This document shows positions 24,171 through 33,868 of a stretch of DNA of 64,000 nt, in pieces (positions within the stretch are counted from its first letter, which is position 1; the number at the start of each line of letters is the position of its first letter). The DNA comes from Helianthus annuus (lineage: Eukaryota > Streptophyta > Magnoliopsida > Asterales > Asteraceae): contig NC_035437.2 of NCBI RefSeq assembly GCF_002127325.2, forward strand, positions 112,920,801 to 112,984,800. Reading direction: 5' to 3'. Made by a program: the position numbers and the translations under genes. A model generated the notes under the pieces. The model was not told where the DNA came from and did not search any database. It saw nothing but the letters and a program-made list of their open reading frames with translations.

Positions 24171-24959
24171 CTTCTCAGAAGAAGATTAGTTAAGTCAGGT
24201 TATATTTGTTCAGGGGACGCGTTTAGTTGTTTTAGTGGTCATATGTACATACACACAATAGGTTATCATACCAACCAATCAAGCAATAGCATAATCATAG
24301 TATAACCAAGCAATTTGGTAATTATGTTTAACGAGAGCATAGCAAGTAAGCACGTAGCGTTAAAATTATAGCACACACATATAGATCAATAACGTGCTTA
24401 ACGAAGACATAGCGTCTGAGCTTTCGCTGGTCATTGGCCACAAAGTATTGTCGCATGTTTTATTATTCTCCGACCACAATTGTATCGTCTTTCAAAATGT
24501 ATCACATCAAGGGGGAAACATGGTCACCCTACCCTTGCCCAACAAGTATATCTGTGTATCAAAATCACGTAGTCTGAAGCGGTCTTTAAAAGTCTCCACA
24601 ATCCCGGCTTATCATTAGTGTCTTTACCCAAATGTAATGCAATCCGCAAAATCCAGAAATCAATTATGTTGGTGACTGAGGTGGAGTGGGAAAGAAAAGT
24701 AAATCGTTAACATGCGTGAACTCCTCCTCGAGCTTGTCTATACGTCGAAGTAATTAACCTGTCTGCCGCTCGACAGTAAAGAAACGAGCCTTAATAACCA
24801 AGAAGGTGTAATAGCAGCAGGTGAGTGTGCCAAAGGAGACAGTGATGGATGTGGAGGATCAAAGTATACTGGCAATAGACAGGGTGGAGGACGTGGTGTC
24901 AGCTCAAGCTCCAACGTTCTGCGACTCATATCCTCAAACCGTAGCTGTGTAGTCTCCAT

Positions 24960-26040
24960 AGTGTGCGGGATGGTAAGGGTCTAAAATTAGCATAGTGTAT
25001 TATAGGGACCATCGAAATGGCTCATCCAGCGCTGTAGGGTTGAAAGTAGCAACGGTGCGGCCTGTGAGGTCATAGAAAATGTTGCAGCAGCAATAGGGAT
25101 CGTTATGCGGGTGCCGTCCTGGAGTACCTTTCTGTGGTGTGGGTAAGTCCTAAGAGGAAGCAATAGGCATGCTGGTGCAATGGACGTCGGTCTCCATATG
25201 AGAGAAGGAGCAATCATCATCGGTTGCGAGTGCAAAAATAAACGTCTCAACCAATAAGGGGATCGTCTGGTGCAGGTACTTGGTCAGATATAAGGGGTGC
25301 AATGTATGGTAGACCAAAAGAAGCAGGGTCATAATCAAGCAAGGGTGTAGGACCAGCAGATGCAACATCAAGCTGTCCCACAAAGGTGCAGAAGCTAGCT
25401 CAGGGGCAGTCTCCGGGTCATGTAACGGTGTGGCGCCTCGAGCAAGTGATAGTGCAGCAGTTATGACGGCGTCGTCGTCTGTGTCAGTAGTAGAAGGTTG
25501 CAATCCGGCATCTATAAGGCTGTAAATGTCACAGACTCAGAGGAGTCTGAAATCGTGTGTATTCCAGGCACAGAGGATAGCCTGATAACAGAGGTCTCAA
25601 AAGTGAAATTTGTAATAACGTTCTCGTCTAACTTTCCATCACCATGGATGTCGTCAGGAGGACTACAATAGTCATGTCGACGTCATCAGCTATTCGTCGA
25701 GTAGCCTACCTTCGGAAGGAATGCCCACAGGGGGCGTATTGTCGAGGTTCGAAACCATGGTGTGTTCACCATCGGGGTGACCAGTGATGAAGTGGTCATG
25801 GACTGAAACAAGAGTAGTAGGAGGATTTTTGTCGGAGAAGCCTTCAGTAAGGATAAATCATCCCAAAATCTGGTAGCGCGGACTGTTGTAAGTCGTCCTT
25901 GCCCTTGGTCAGCATATCAGGATCACTCTCAGTGTCTGACGTAAATATCTCTGGCGCAAGTGCAGTCTCATCATTTGTGGTGGTGGCCATAGGGTCATCA
26001 ATGCTCGACAACCCGCTTTTTGATCAAGGCGACATGTGTA
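24960..26040 (-). pseudogene. Degenerate acidic N-terminal region of gag, element D
   Basis: Minus-strand stretches such as FTSDTESDPDML and VSVHDHFITGHPDGEH are reading-frame fragments, broken by stops, of an Asp/Pro-rich region. I recall this region preceding gag in related gypsy elements. A further open piece (25503-25150) continues the same style (STTDTDDDAV). No functional product is likely. Confidence 0.4.
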
Positions 26041-26180
26041 TCGGTACATGGTAGTCATAGTATGTATTTCCATAGTAATTACTATCAGTTAGCGTATGGA
26101 AACAGTTTCCACATATGCACGTTTATCAATAATCAGCAATTAAGCATGTATGTGATAACAATGTAAGCAAGTAATCATCC

Positions 26181-26688
26181 TAGTCTTCCCTAGACTATCC
26201 CACCCAGTCTCTTAGACTGAACTCCCTAGTCTCTCAGACTAACTCCCTTGTCTCTAAGACCAACTCCCTGGTCTCTAAGACCAACTTCCCCAGTCTCTAG
26301 GACTAAATCCCTGGTCTCTAAGACCAAACCTCCCAGTCTCTAAGACTAAATCCCTGGTCTCTAAGACCAAACCTCCCAGTCTCTAAGACTAAATCCCTGG
26401 TCTCTAAGACCAAACCTCCCAGTCTCTATGACTAAATTTTTCCCCAGCCTCTAAGACTGAACCTCGCCAATCTCTAAGATTGAACCCGTCAGTCTCTAAG
26501 ACTGAACCTCCCCAATCTCTAAGATTGAACCCCTCAGTCTCTAAGATTGAACCTCCCCAGCCTCAAAGGCTGAACCTCCCTCAATCTCTAAGATTGAATC
26601 CCTCAGTCTCTAAGACTGAACCTCCCTCAATCTCTAAGATTGAATCCCTCAGTCTCTAAGACTGAACCTCCCTCAGCCTCTAAGGCTG
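26181..26688 (-). repeat. Tandem array of about 23 short palindromes in the leader of element D
   Basis: Units of about 22-25 bp each contain a small inverted repeat around CTA. Four stem versions occur: AGTCT-CTA-AGACT, GGTCT-CTA-AGACC, AATCT-CTA-AGATT and AGCCT-CTA-AGGCT. By eye about 18 of 23 units pair perfectly. The two sides of a stem change together although the units are otherwise copies. Versions alternate (GGTCT with AGTCT, then AATCT with AGTCT), which gives a double-unit period of about 47 bp. The array lies between the primer site and gag, so it would be in the transcript leader. Confidence 0.85.
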
Positions 26689-26866
26689 AATTATAAACAT
26701 ATATTTTGGAATGTGTATTTGTGCCTTTTGTTTGTAAAAATGTTTGTTCCCTGGATCTGGGCGTTTTGTGTATGCAATGAAAAACATGTTTGTAAAAGCG
26801 TTTTCGTGAGAGCCCTATTGATCGTAGTCTAGACTCGAGAATGAATCCTAGTTCGCTACGATCAAA

Positions 26867-26878
26867 GCTCTGATACCA
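26867..26878 (-). promoter_or_regulatory. Primer binding site of element D (tRNA-iMet)
   Basis: The minus strand reads TGGTATCAGAGC, complementary to the 3' end of initiator tRNA-Met. It stands three bases inside the 5' LTR edge (26882). Confidence 0.92.
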
Positions 26879-26881
26879 AGC

Positions 26882-29800
26882 TGTCACACCTTGACTTTTG
26901 CGGAAGCGTGATTATTGGTGTGACTTCTTAATACCATTGCATATGATCATAACAACACTATATGATAAAACCAGTAGATGTACATCCATTAATTTAAGTT
27001 TAAAAGTAGTACAACATAATTGTCTGAAATGACGAGACCAAATTCAAGTTACAAACCATAACGTTTTTAAGGAGTTCAAAAAGACTCAACAAAAGATTTT
27101 AAAACAACCTCGAGTTTAGGACCACGTATCTCGTCCAGGATTAAGATACGCCTCCTAAGCCCTAATGACTTGGATGACATCTTTATTCACAACCCAGCTT
27201 AAAAACTCCAACGCCCGCCAGATCCATTTACTAATTCCCTGAAATACATGTAGTTTGAAAAATCAACAAAAGTTGAGCGAGTTCATGTGTAAGTGAGTAT
27301 GTATAAACCTTTGTAAAAATGTCTGTATATATGAAAATCCCTGGTATGTAGCAATAAGGAAAAACCATCATTGGGTTGCAAAGCCAATGATAAGTGTGAA
27401 GTGATGCAGGAAGACTCAACCCTAGCGGATTTGTGCGTCGGGCACTTAGTCAACTCATGGTCCACTCAGCGGACTCAGGAGTGGGGCTCGCTACACCCAA
27501 ATAGATCTATCACTAATGTCCCTCGGTCCTACAACGAGGATTAATGGCCTTAAGTGTCATGCCCACCACTCACATGTTCGCGTAATAGAAACCCTCCTTA
27601 AGCTAACCATACCATGTAAATAAATGCCTGTAATGTCTGTAAATGTCTGTAAATGTATGTAACATGTATTTCACCCCCGAGGTGTAAAACTGAAAATAGT
27701 TAAGAGAAAAGGGGGACATGAACTCACAATATTGCGTCTTCGGTACTCGTAACCCAAATCTCCTCAGCGAACACGACTACCTACAATGGTCTAACGTCTA
27801 TTAGACGAACGGGTCGTGCCTTGTCTTAGTATTGATTAGTGCCTTTGATTTACGTTTTAAAGTGTCTTTAATATTTAGTAATAATACTTCTCATGCTTGT
27901 GTATTCGTATTTCCTTCCCAAGGATGGGATATTTTACGTGTGTCTGTTCATATTGGGATTGTATTTTTAAGTCCCATTTTAGAGAATACATATATTTAAC
28001 CATGTTCGTGTATGAAACCAACCCCCAATATTCCGTATTTTGTTATAAAAATTATGGCGAGTTTTATGCTTGAAAAACTTAGTCTAGAATATACTAGTAA
28101 CGCTTGTCCCGAAAATATTTACTAAGTGTTAGGATTTTTGGAAAATTTCACCATAGTATCTTTTGTAAATAGAGGTGTCCATGCTTTAATAGCATATCAT
28201 TTTCTTTTTCATATACCCCGTAGCTCATTTTCAATAACCAAACCGACATATAGACATACAAAGCATTACTTACTTTATTTCAGCTTAATCACACAAAACT
28301 GGACTGTTTTCGAGGATTTTTATAAAATAGTTAACCTTTTCCAAAAATTCCCAAATTTTTACAGAATGACTCATACGTTATTGTGTAAAAATATCAGGGT
28401 CCAGTTCGTCACCAATATTTTATAGAAATTCATTTACACAACTGCAATCAGATTTGTTACTTTCTTATTGCAGTTTACAGAATAATTCACTAAAACTTAA
28501 CCGTAAGTCCGATTGACGAAATTCCAGTTGGAGGGTCGTCCTGACAACGGTTTCCATCTACTGTAAAAATTCCATGAGTCGTTTTCACTTAGGTTTCAGG
28601 TTATGACTTCGAAAACAACACACTTTTTCTGCAGTAAAAATGCAGCTTGGGCTGCTGTCCAGAAATAGTCTTTTAAAAATAGTAAACGGTCTCGAAAAAT
28701 TATGATTCCAGTGCCATTTTTTTAGTTATTCCAAAATACTCATTTTAGCCTTCAGAAAATCCGTTTTTCGATTTAAAATGATCCCGTTACAGTCTGTTGA
28801 AGTAAGCTGGAAATCCAACTCAGCAAGCTGTTTACATTGTAGAAGTGACTAAAAACGCGTCAACGATTGTTCTAACAACGGGTTTATCGAGAAATCAATG
28901 ATCAAACAACATGCATACTTATACCAACATAATACAACCAGATGTTATCATTACATAAGTTTGTGTTTAGGTTCCTTGTTCACTTTCTCTTTGTGTTCTT
29001 ATTTTAAGCTTCATACAACAATGTTTCGAACAATCAACGTAGAAATGATTCATGAGCTAGATCGAAGACTTACTACTAGCACAAGGGCTAGGGATGAACT
29101 TGTGAACAAGAAATGATGGTGAAAGAGGTGAAGATAATATTAGAACAAAGCTTCCTTGAAGTTCTTTCAACTTGCTACCTTCATGAACCACCTTCAAGGC
29201 TTGAATGGAGTTTGAGTATGATGAGGATGAAGATGATTAAGTGGTGGTGATGGTGAATTCAGCCATGGGGGACCGAAAACGAGAGAGAGAGAGAGAGAGC
29301 AAGTGAGAGAGTGTAGGATCTTTGAAGTGATGATACTCTTCTACTTGTAATGATGTCAAATTTCTTGGCACTTGTAGCAATCAAAGGAGGTCCAATCACA
29401 TTAAAAAGGAATATTTAGTTGGGATTTAGTGATGATTATGGGTGGGTCCCATATGTGGGCCGAAATTTGTGGGGGGGGGGGGTAAAATGTAAATTTTTAT
29501 TATAAATAGGTGATTATTTAGAAGGTTTAGGGTATTTTCTAAAGTAGTAAGTGTATGACATATTTTATAGTGTGTGGGGATTCTTGAGACCATAATTAGT
29601 GAAAAATAATAAAGTAATGCTCTTGACAAAATTTTGGTGCCCCGGGTATTGTCCGGTTGTTCGGTTAAGTATCGTTCCGTTAAAGTGTTAAATTGTACCA
29701 CATAGCGTCTTTTGTGCATCTTTTTGTAACGAAATTAATTCCAACACTTAGGAAAGTGTCCAGGACCAGTTAGTCAATACTCTGTATAATATGAGTGTGT

Positions 29801-30226
29801 TGAAAGCTGAATTATTACAGAAATTGCAGAATTCTGTATTTAAAATGAGTTTTAGGCACTTTCCGGCACTCAGACTATCACCTAGTGACATAGTCTTACA
29901 GTCCTCACTTCCCTACACTCCATACTGGTGTAGTGTTTTATCCCTGGCCCATACTGGCCTAAAAATAGTATCTGTCTAACTGCTGGCATTGTCAGCATGT
30001 GTCTGAGTTATTCGCTCACTGTACTAACTGTGCTTTGTGCATCAGGTTTGTCACTAAGAGTCTGTATGAAATAATTGAAGTGACTGTATGTAAAGAATGC
30101 ACATGTATGTATATAACATAAATCAGTAAGCAGTTTAAAGCGTCAGATGTAATCAAGCACAGTCATTAAGCACATAATTAGAGTTAATTAATTTGTACAG
30201 CACCTGCAATTGTGAGGGTTGTCACA
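26882..30226 (-). repeat. 5' LTR of element D (right in the window)
   Basis: It is nearly identical to 17005-20352. Visible differences are scattered single substitutions and small indels, for example a 12-G run here (about 29471-29482) against 11 G in the other LTR. The right edge GTTGTCACA is followed by the target duplication CATAC. Confidence 0.92.
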
Positions 30227-30231
30227 CATAC
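30227..30231. repeat. Target site duplication of element D, right copy
   Basis: CATAC is identical to 17000-17004. The spacer of element C resumes directly after it. Confidence 0.9.
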
Positions 30232-31098
30232 TCTCTAAGGTTTAAAGGTTTTCACCTTTCTAAGTCTTGGAGTTTATACACTCCCGCCTGTAGCGCACGA
30301 AAATTTGGGATTTTCCCCAGGATACTAAGGGTTTATCCCCAGTACATTAAGGGTTTATCCCCAGTAAAACTAAAGTTTTTAACAAGATTGCAAAGATATG
30401 ACAAGCTGTGATTACACATGTTCTCTTGTGGATAAGAAGCTACGAAGTTTAATCACTAAGTGAAGAAATACTCAAGTATGTCATGCACTGATGCAATATC
30501 CTGCAGAGACAGGGGACATCCGTGCCGGGGACATTGCAAAGGATTCAAAGGTTGAGGATGGAAATTATTGCCTAAGTGTTTCTGGTATGATTTATTATTT
30601 TTTCCAGTCTTGAGAACCTTATCTAAATGATCTAAGTTTTCTAAAAAGTCATATTCAACCAAGCTTTGTCTAACATTTTGATAACAAAAGTATTGAACAT
30701 TACATCAATATCCTGACCAGGATATTTGATCAGGATATTCAAAACATACCTTTCAAAATAAAAACATAACAACAACAAATAAGGCTAAAAGGTTAGTTTA
30801 TTATTATTGGTCCAAAAGATTGTATTCTAGGTTTCATCTCAAAAAGAGACCCATCCACCAAGAACGCAATTAGGTTTTTAAAGCATATTTACATAAACAG
30901 TTGAAGGCTTCGTCCTGAAAACACAGGATCCCTCCACCTTGAACTGTCAAACTATTCTACTTGTAGGAAATTAAAATTGTTCTAAGTGCAGGATGACCAG
31001 ATGATTTAGACCCTACAAAATACAGGTATCATTAAAGACAAACTAACCAAAATACAGGTTCAGTATATGTGTACGGGATACAGGATCTGGATATTTAC
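30232..31098. other. Non-coding 3' region of element C, right of insertion D
   Basis: The region contains GGGTTTATCCCCAGTA repeats (30318-30365). A block shared with A and B lies at 30908-30940 (GGCTTCGTCC ... GGATCCCTCCACC, as at 3490-3522 and 8278-8310). No ORF is supported. Confidence 0.55.
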
Positions 31099-31268
31099 CT
31101 TGTTAGGGAAGGAGGTCATGGGCTCAATAGATTCCATGAATCCAAGGTCATCGTAAGAGAAACCTTCGGCAGCAGCAACAGATGGCTCCTTTCTCACCAG
31201 GACAGGCTTGGGATAGCTGTCAAGCTTCTCATGATCGAAGAAAACAAATATCCTTACCAGACATGTTG
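31099..31268 (-). pseudogene. Exon remnant of an antisense gene in element C
   Basis: The minus strand is open and reads FFDHEKLDSYPKPVLVRKEP, then GFSYDDLGFMESIEPM and SFPNK. It is followed by an AAG|GTAAAT donor at 31098/31097. It lies 64 bases from the 3' LTR, where A and B have their antisense gene about 320 bases away. The protein does not match exon 1 of A by eye, so this would be a different or more 5' part of an antisense gene. The rest of the gene is not recognisable in C. Confidence is limited because only one exon can be seen. Confidence 0.4.
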
Positions 31269-31331
31269 GAATGACTAAAAAATATATCCATTGGAATCAG
31301 GATATCCAACAGTTATATTTTTGGGGACAAT

Positions 31332-32233
31332 TGTTATGGGTGAAATTCTGAGCCCATATCCTGACTTTGTATCTTGATTTTTTATTAGTTGTATATGATC
31401 AGGATACCGGATCAGGATACCGGACCAGGATATTGGTAACATCCTGAGGCAGTATCGTGACTGTTACTAACAATTTGCTTGTAAACGTTGATTACAAGGG
31501 ACTAACGTTCATAAGGACCAAATCATCCTGAAAACCCGCTCAAATTGATTAGGATAAGGACGGTGATGGCGGAAAAAATAGCTCTTGTAACGGTCAACAT
31601 TGAAGAAAGGCGTATTTTATGGGAGCTGGTCAAAGATATTAATGTTGTAACGGTCATGGAAGCTTAAATCCCGGAATTATGGTTAATATGCGCGTAGAAA
31701 ACGAGTAGAAACAGTCCCCAACGTTCAGAAAGGAAAGTATCCCAGATATCCCGGATTTTTAGCATAGTTAGTTATTTCCTTTTGCTATATAAAGGAGTGA
31801 TCGGATCATAGGGAGAAAGGACTTTCACACACACAATTTCTCGTACACTCTTGCTCTCTACCACCTATAACCACTCACAAACACTCACACTTGTACTCGA
31901 ATCACGTTGTAACACTTAGTTAATCCGTATCATATCCCGCACTGTATCCTGTTATTCAAGCAATAAGAAGAACAAGGCAGCCGACGATTGTCAGCTCCCG
32001 AGGTTTTATGCCAGAGATCTAGATTGATCAAGGGCTTTCCTCGTACATCACGTGTCAACCTTTACATTTTTGCTCATTGTTTGATTGTAGATACAGCTCG
32101 ATATCCTGAGCCGTATCCTGAAACTATTTTCACAAACTAACAAACCAGCATATTTTTCACAAAGTATTAATAGCACACTACCTCACAAAACTGATTTGAT
32201 CACTTAATTGCTTCGGTAATTTTGACCAAAACA
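31332..32233 (+). repeat. 3' LTR of element C (902 bp)
   Basis: It begins TGTTATGGGTGAAATT after the tract TTTTTGGGGACAAT and ends GACCAAAACA. A TATA box (TATATAAA) lies at 31786-31793 and the conserved stem element at 31998-32043. The start sequence groups it with LTR F and not with A or B. The next base is inside the gag/protease junction of element E on the other strand. Confidence 0.82.
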
Positions 32234-33566
32234 ACAACGTTGGGATCGCTCCTTGCCTCACCCTGACCAATCGCGAACACCCGAACTTGGGCGCCATTGC
32301 CATTATTGTTACCACCGTTGTTGCCTCCGTTGTTGCCTCCGTTGTTGTTTCCATTGTGGTTCCTGTTTCTTTGGTTGTTGTTCTGATTCTGGTTCAGCTG
32401 GGGCAGTTCCTCTTAAAGCGGCCTTCAGCGCCACACTGAAAGCATCCTTTATTTCCCTGCTGATGCTGCTGCTGGTGGTTCTGTGGAGTCTGTTGTTGTT
32501 GTTGGCGATTCTGATTCGCAGGACGTGGGCTCCTGCAATCTTTGGCTTCATGACCCAGCTTGTGACATCTCTGACAACGACCCTTGTTGCACCGCCCGCT
32601 ATGGTGCAAATTACATCGATTGCACTTAGGTGATTTCCCTTGTACCCACCCTGACCTTGATTCCCAGAAGACTGCTGACTGGGGCTCCTGTACTCGTCTG
32701 TCTTTCGCTACTGGGATTGATCTGAAGCAGAACCTTTGCCCAAATTTCCATCTGACTTACGCTTATTATCATTGGGAGCATCGGAAGTAGTAGCGCTAAT
32801 ACGCTTGGGCAGCCTGTTCTGCTCAACTGCCTGATCAGTGAGACGATGAGCCAACTTGATGATTTGCTGTATGGTGCCAAGATTAGCTGAGGTTACATGG
32901 CTTTGAATTTCTGGCACCAAGCCCTCAAGGTACAGCTCAATGCGTTTGATGGGAGGGTCCACCATAGTAGGACACAAGATGGCCAGCTCGTTTGACCTCT
33001 TTGTATACGCCTCAATCTCAGACCCCTTCATCTTCAAATTGAAAAATTCCACTTCTAGCTTGTGGATGTCGTCACGACTGCAGTACTCTTCTTTAATCAG
33101 TTCTTTGAAACCCTTCCATGGAGTGGCATTAGCAACCGCCAGCCTTAGCAATTGAACATGTGCCTTCCACCAGGTTAACGCAGCACCTTCCAGCGTTCCA
33201 GTAGCAAATTTCACCCTACGATCTTCGGGGCATTCACACATCTCAAAAACAGACTCAAGCTTCTCGAACCAGTGAAGAAGGCCTACAGCTCCTTCTGTGC
33301 CGCTGGAAGTACTAGGTCGGTAATCCATGAATGTTTTGAACGTGCACACAAGAGGCTGAGCATGTTGACTTGTGGTGCGAGAATAAAAGATAAGGTTAAG
33401 CATGAGGGTTGGTTTATGAAGGTAAGATCTAAACATCCTAAGATGGGTTGCAATGGCAGGTTATACCTCCTGCAGGAACAGCTACGAGTGCCTCAGCAAC
33501 TCGTTCGTTGATCAAGGCCGTCAGCTGGGCTTGAGTTAGGTTGATACGTCCTCCGCGTCCGTTCAT
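32234..33566 (-). pseudogene. Gag of element E with two zinc knuckles
   Basis: The ATG at 33566 starts MNGRGGRINLTQAQLTALIN. A frameshift near 33440-33480 leads to the main gag block (33436-32708): GAVGLLHWFEKLESVFEM, GAALTWWKAHV, FKELIKEEYCSRDDIHKLE, YLEGLVPEIQSHV. Another shift leads to two CCHC knuckles at 32609-32394 (CQRCHKLGHEAKDC and CFQCGAEGRFKRNC) separated by Gln-rich sequence. A Gly/Asn-rich stretch made of repeated triplets (about 32310-32360) and the VFAIGQGEARSDPNVV segment end it at the C insertion. At least three frame breaks make it a pseudogene. Confidence 0.8.
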
Positions 33567-33852
33567 GATCTTCACAACGAAGCAACGTAAATGAGAAAAG
33601 TGTCGCGAAAGTGCGTAAGGGTGGGGCGACAGTAGAGAGTAAGGACACAAGGTTCAAATAGCAATTATCACGTTATCTAATGCACAGTGTGAACATTCTA
33701 ACTGACAATATAAACGTAAGTCATACCACCTATTGTGTCGAGTCTTGCACGTGGAGCGAAGCGTCGTTGTGGATCGTTGAGCACTGTACCGGTTATAGTC
33801 TGGTTTTATCAAAAACTTTTCCCTTTTTGAAACCAAGTTCACTATATCCAAT

Positions 33853-33865
33853 GGCTCTGATACCA
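33853..33865 (-). promoter_or_regulatory. Primer binding site of element E (tRNA-iMet)
   Basis: TGGTATCAGAGCC is read on the minus strand three bases inside the LTR edge. It is one base longer than the match in D. Confidence 0.92.
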
Positions 33866-33868
33866 ATC

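Larger units (their letters stand above)
17005..30226 (-). mobile_element. Element D: complete but pol-poor Ty3/gypsy element with 3.35-kb LTRs
   Basis: Two LTRs of 3348 and 3345 bp in the same orientation flank a 6529-bp interior. Outer ends read TG...CA on the minus strand (TGTGACAACCC ... GGTGTGACA). The 5-bp repeat CATAC stands on both sides (17000-17004 and 30227-30231). The tRNA-iMet primer site and a polypurine tract are in the expected places for a minus-strand element. The interior holds a decayed gag and a short RT remnant but no full RT, RNase H or integrase. The LTRs are nearly identical by eye, so insertion was fairly recent and probably depended on enzymes from another element. 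Confidence 0.92.
11095..32233 (+). mobile_element. Element C: Tat-lineage retrotransposon, split by B and carrying insertion D
   Basis: From the LTR B junction the gag frame is open at once (P-A-R-N-I-Q-G-S-G-P-V-L-A-S-N-E-E), so B appears to have landed inside C's gag. C then runs through gag, protease, RT, RNase H, second RNase H and integrase (to 16559), non-coding DNA, the inserted element D (17005-30226), more non-coding DNA, an antisense exon remnant, and a 3' LTR (31332-32233). Many lesions mark C as old compared with A, B and D. Confidence 0.78.

Noticed and set aside
25150..25503. 117-codon minus-strand ORF in D considered as a separate gene
   Set aside because: Its acidic, Pro-rich style and its place before gag fit a broken N-terminal gag extension; the open stretch is flanked by stops in the same region.
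26181..26688. Regular repeats with spacers, CRISPR-like at first sight
   Set aside because: Units are 22-25 bp with variable stems and no unique spacers, inside a plant retrotransposon leader.
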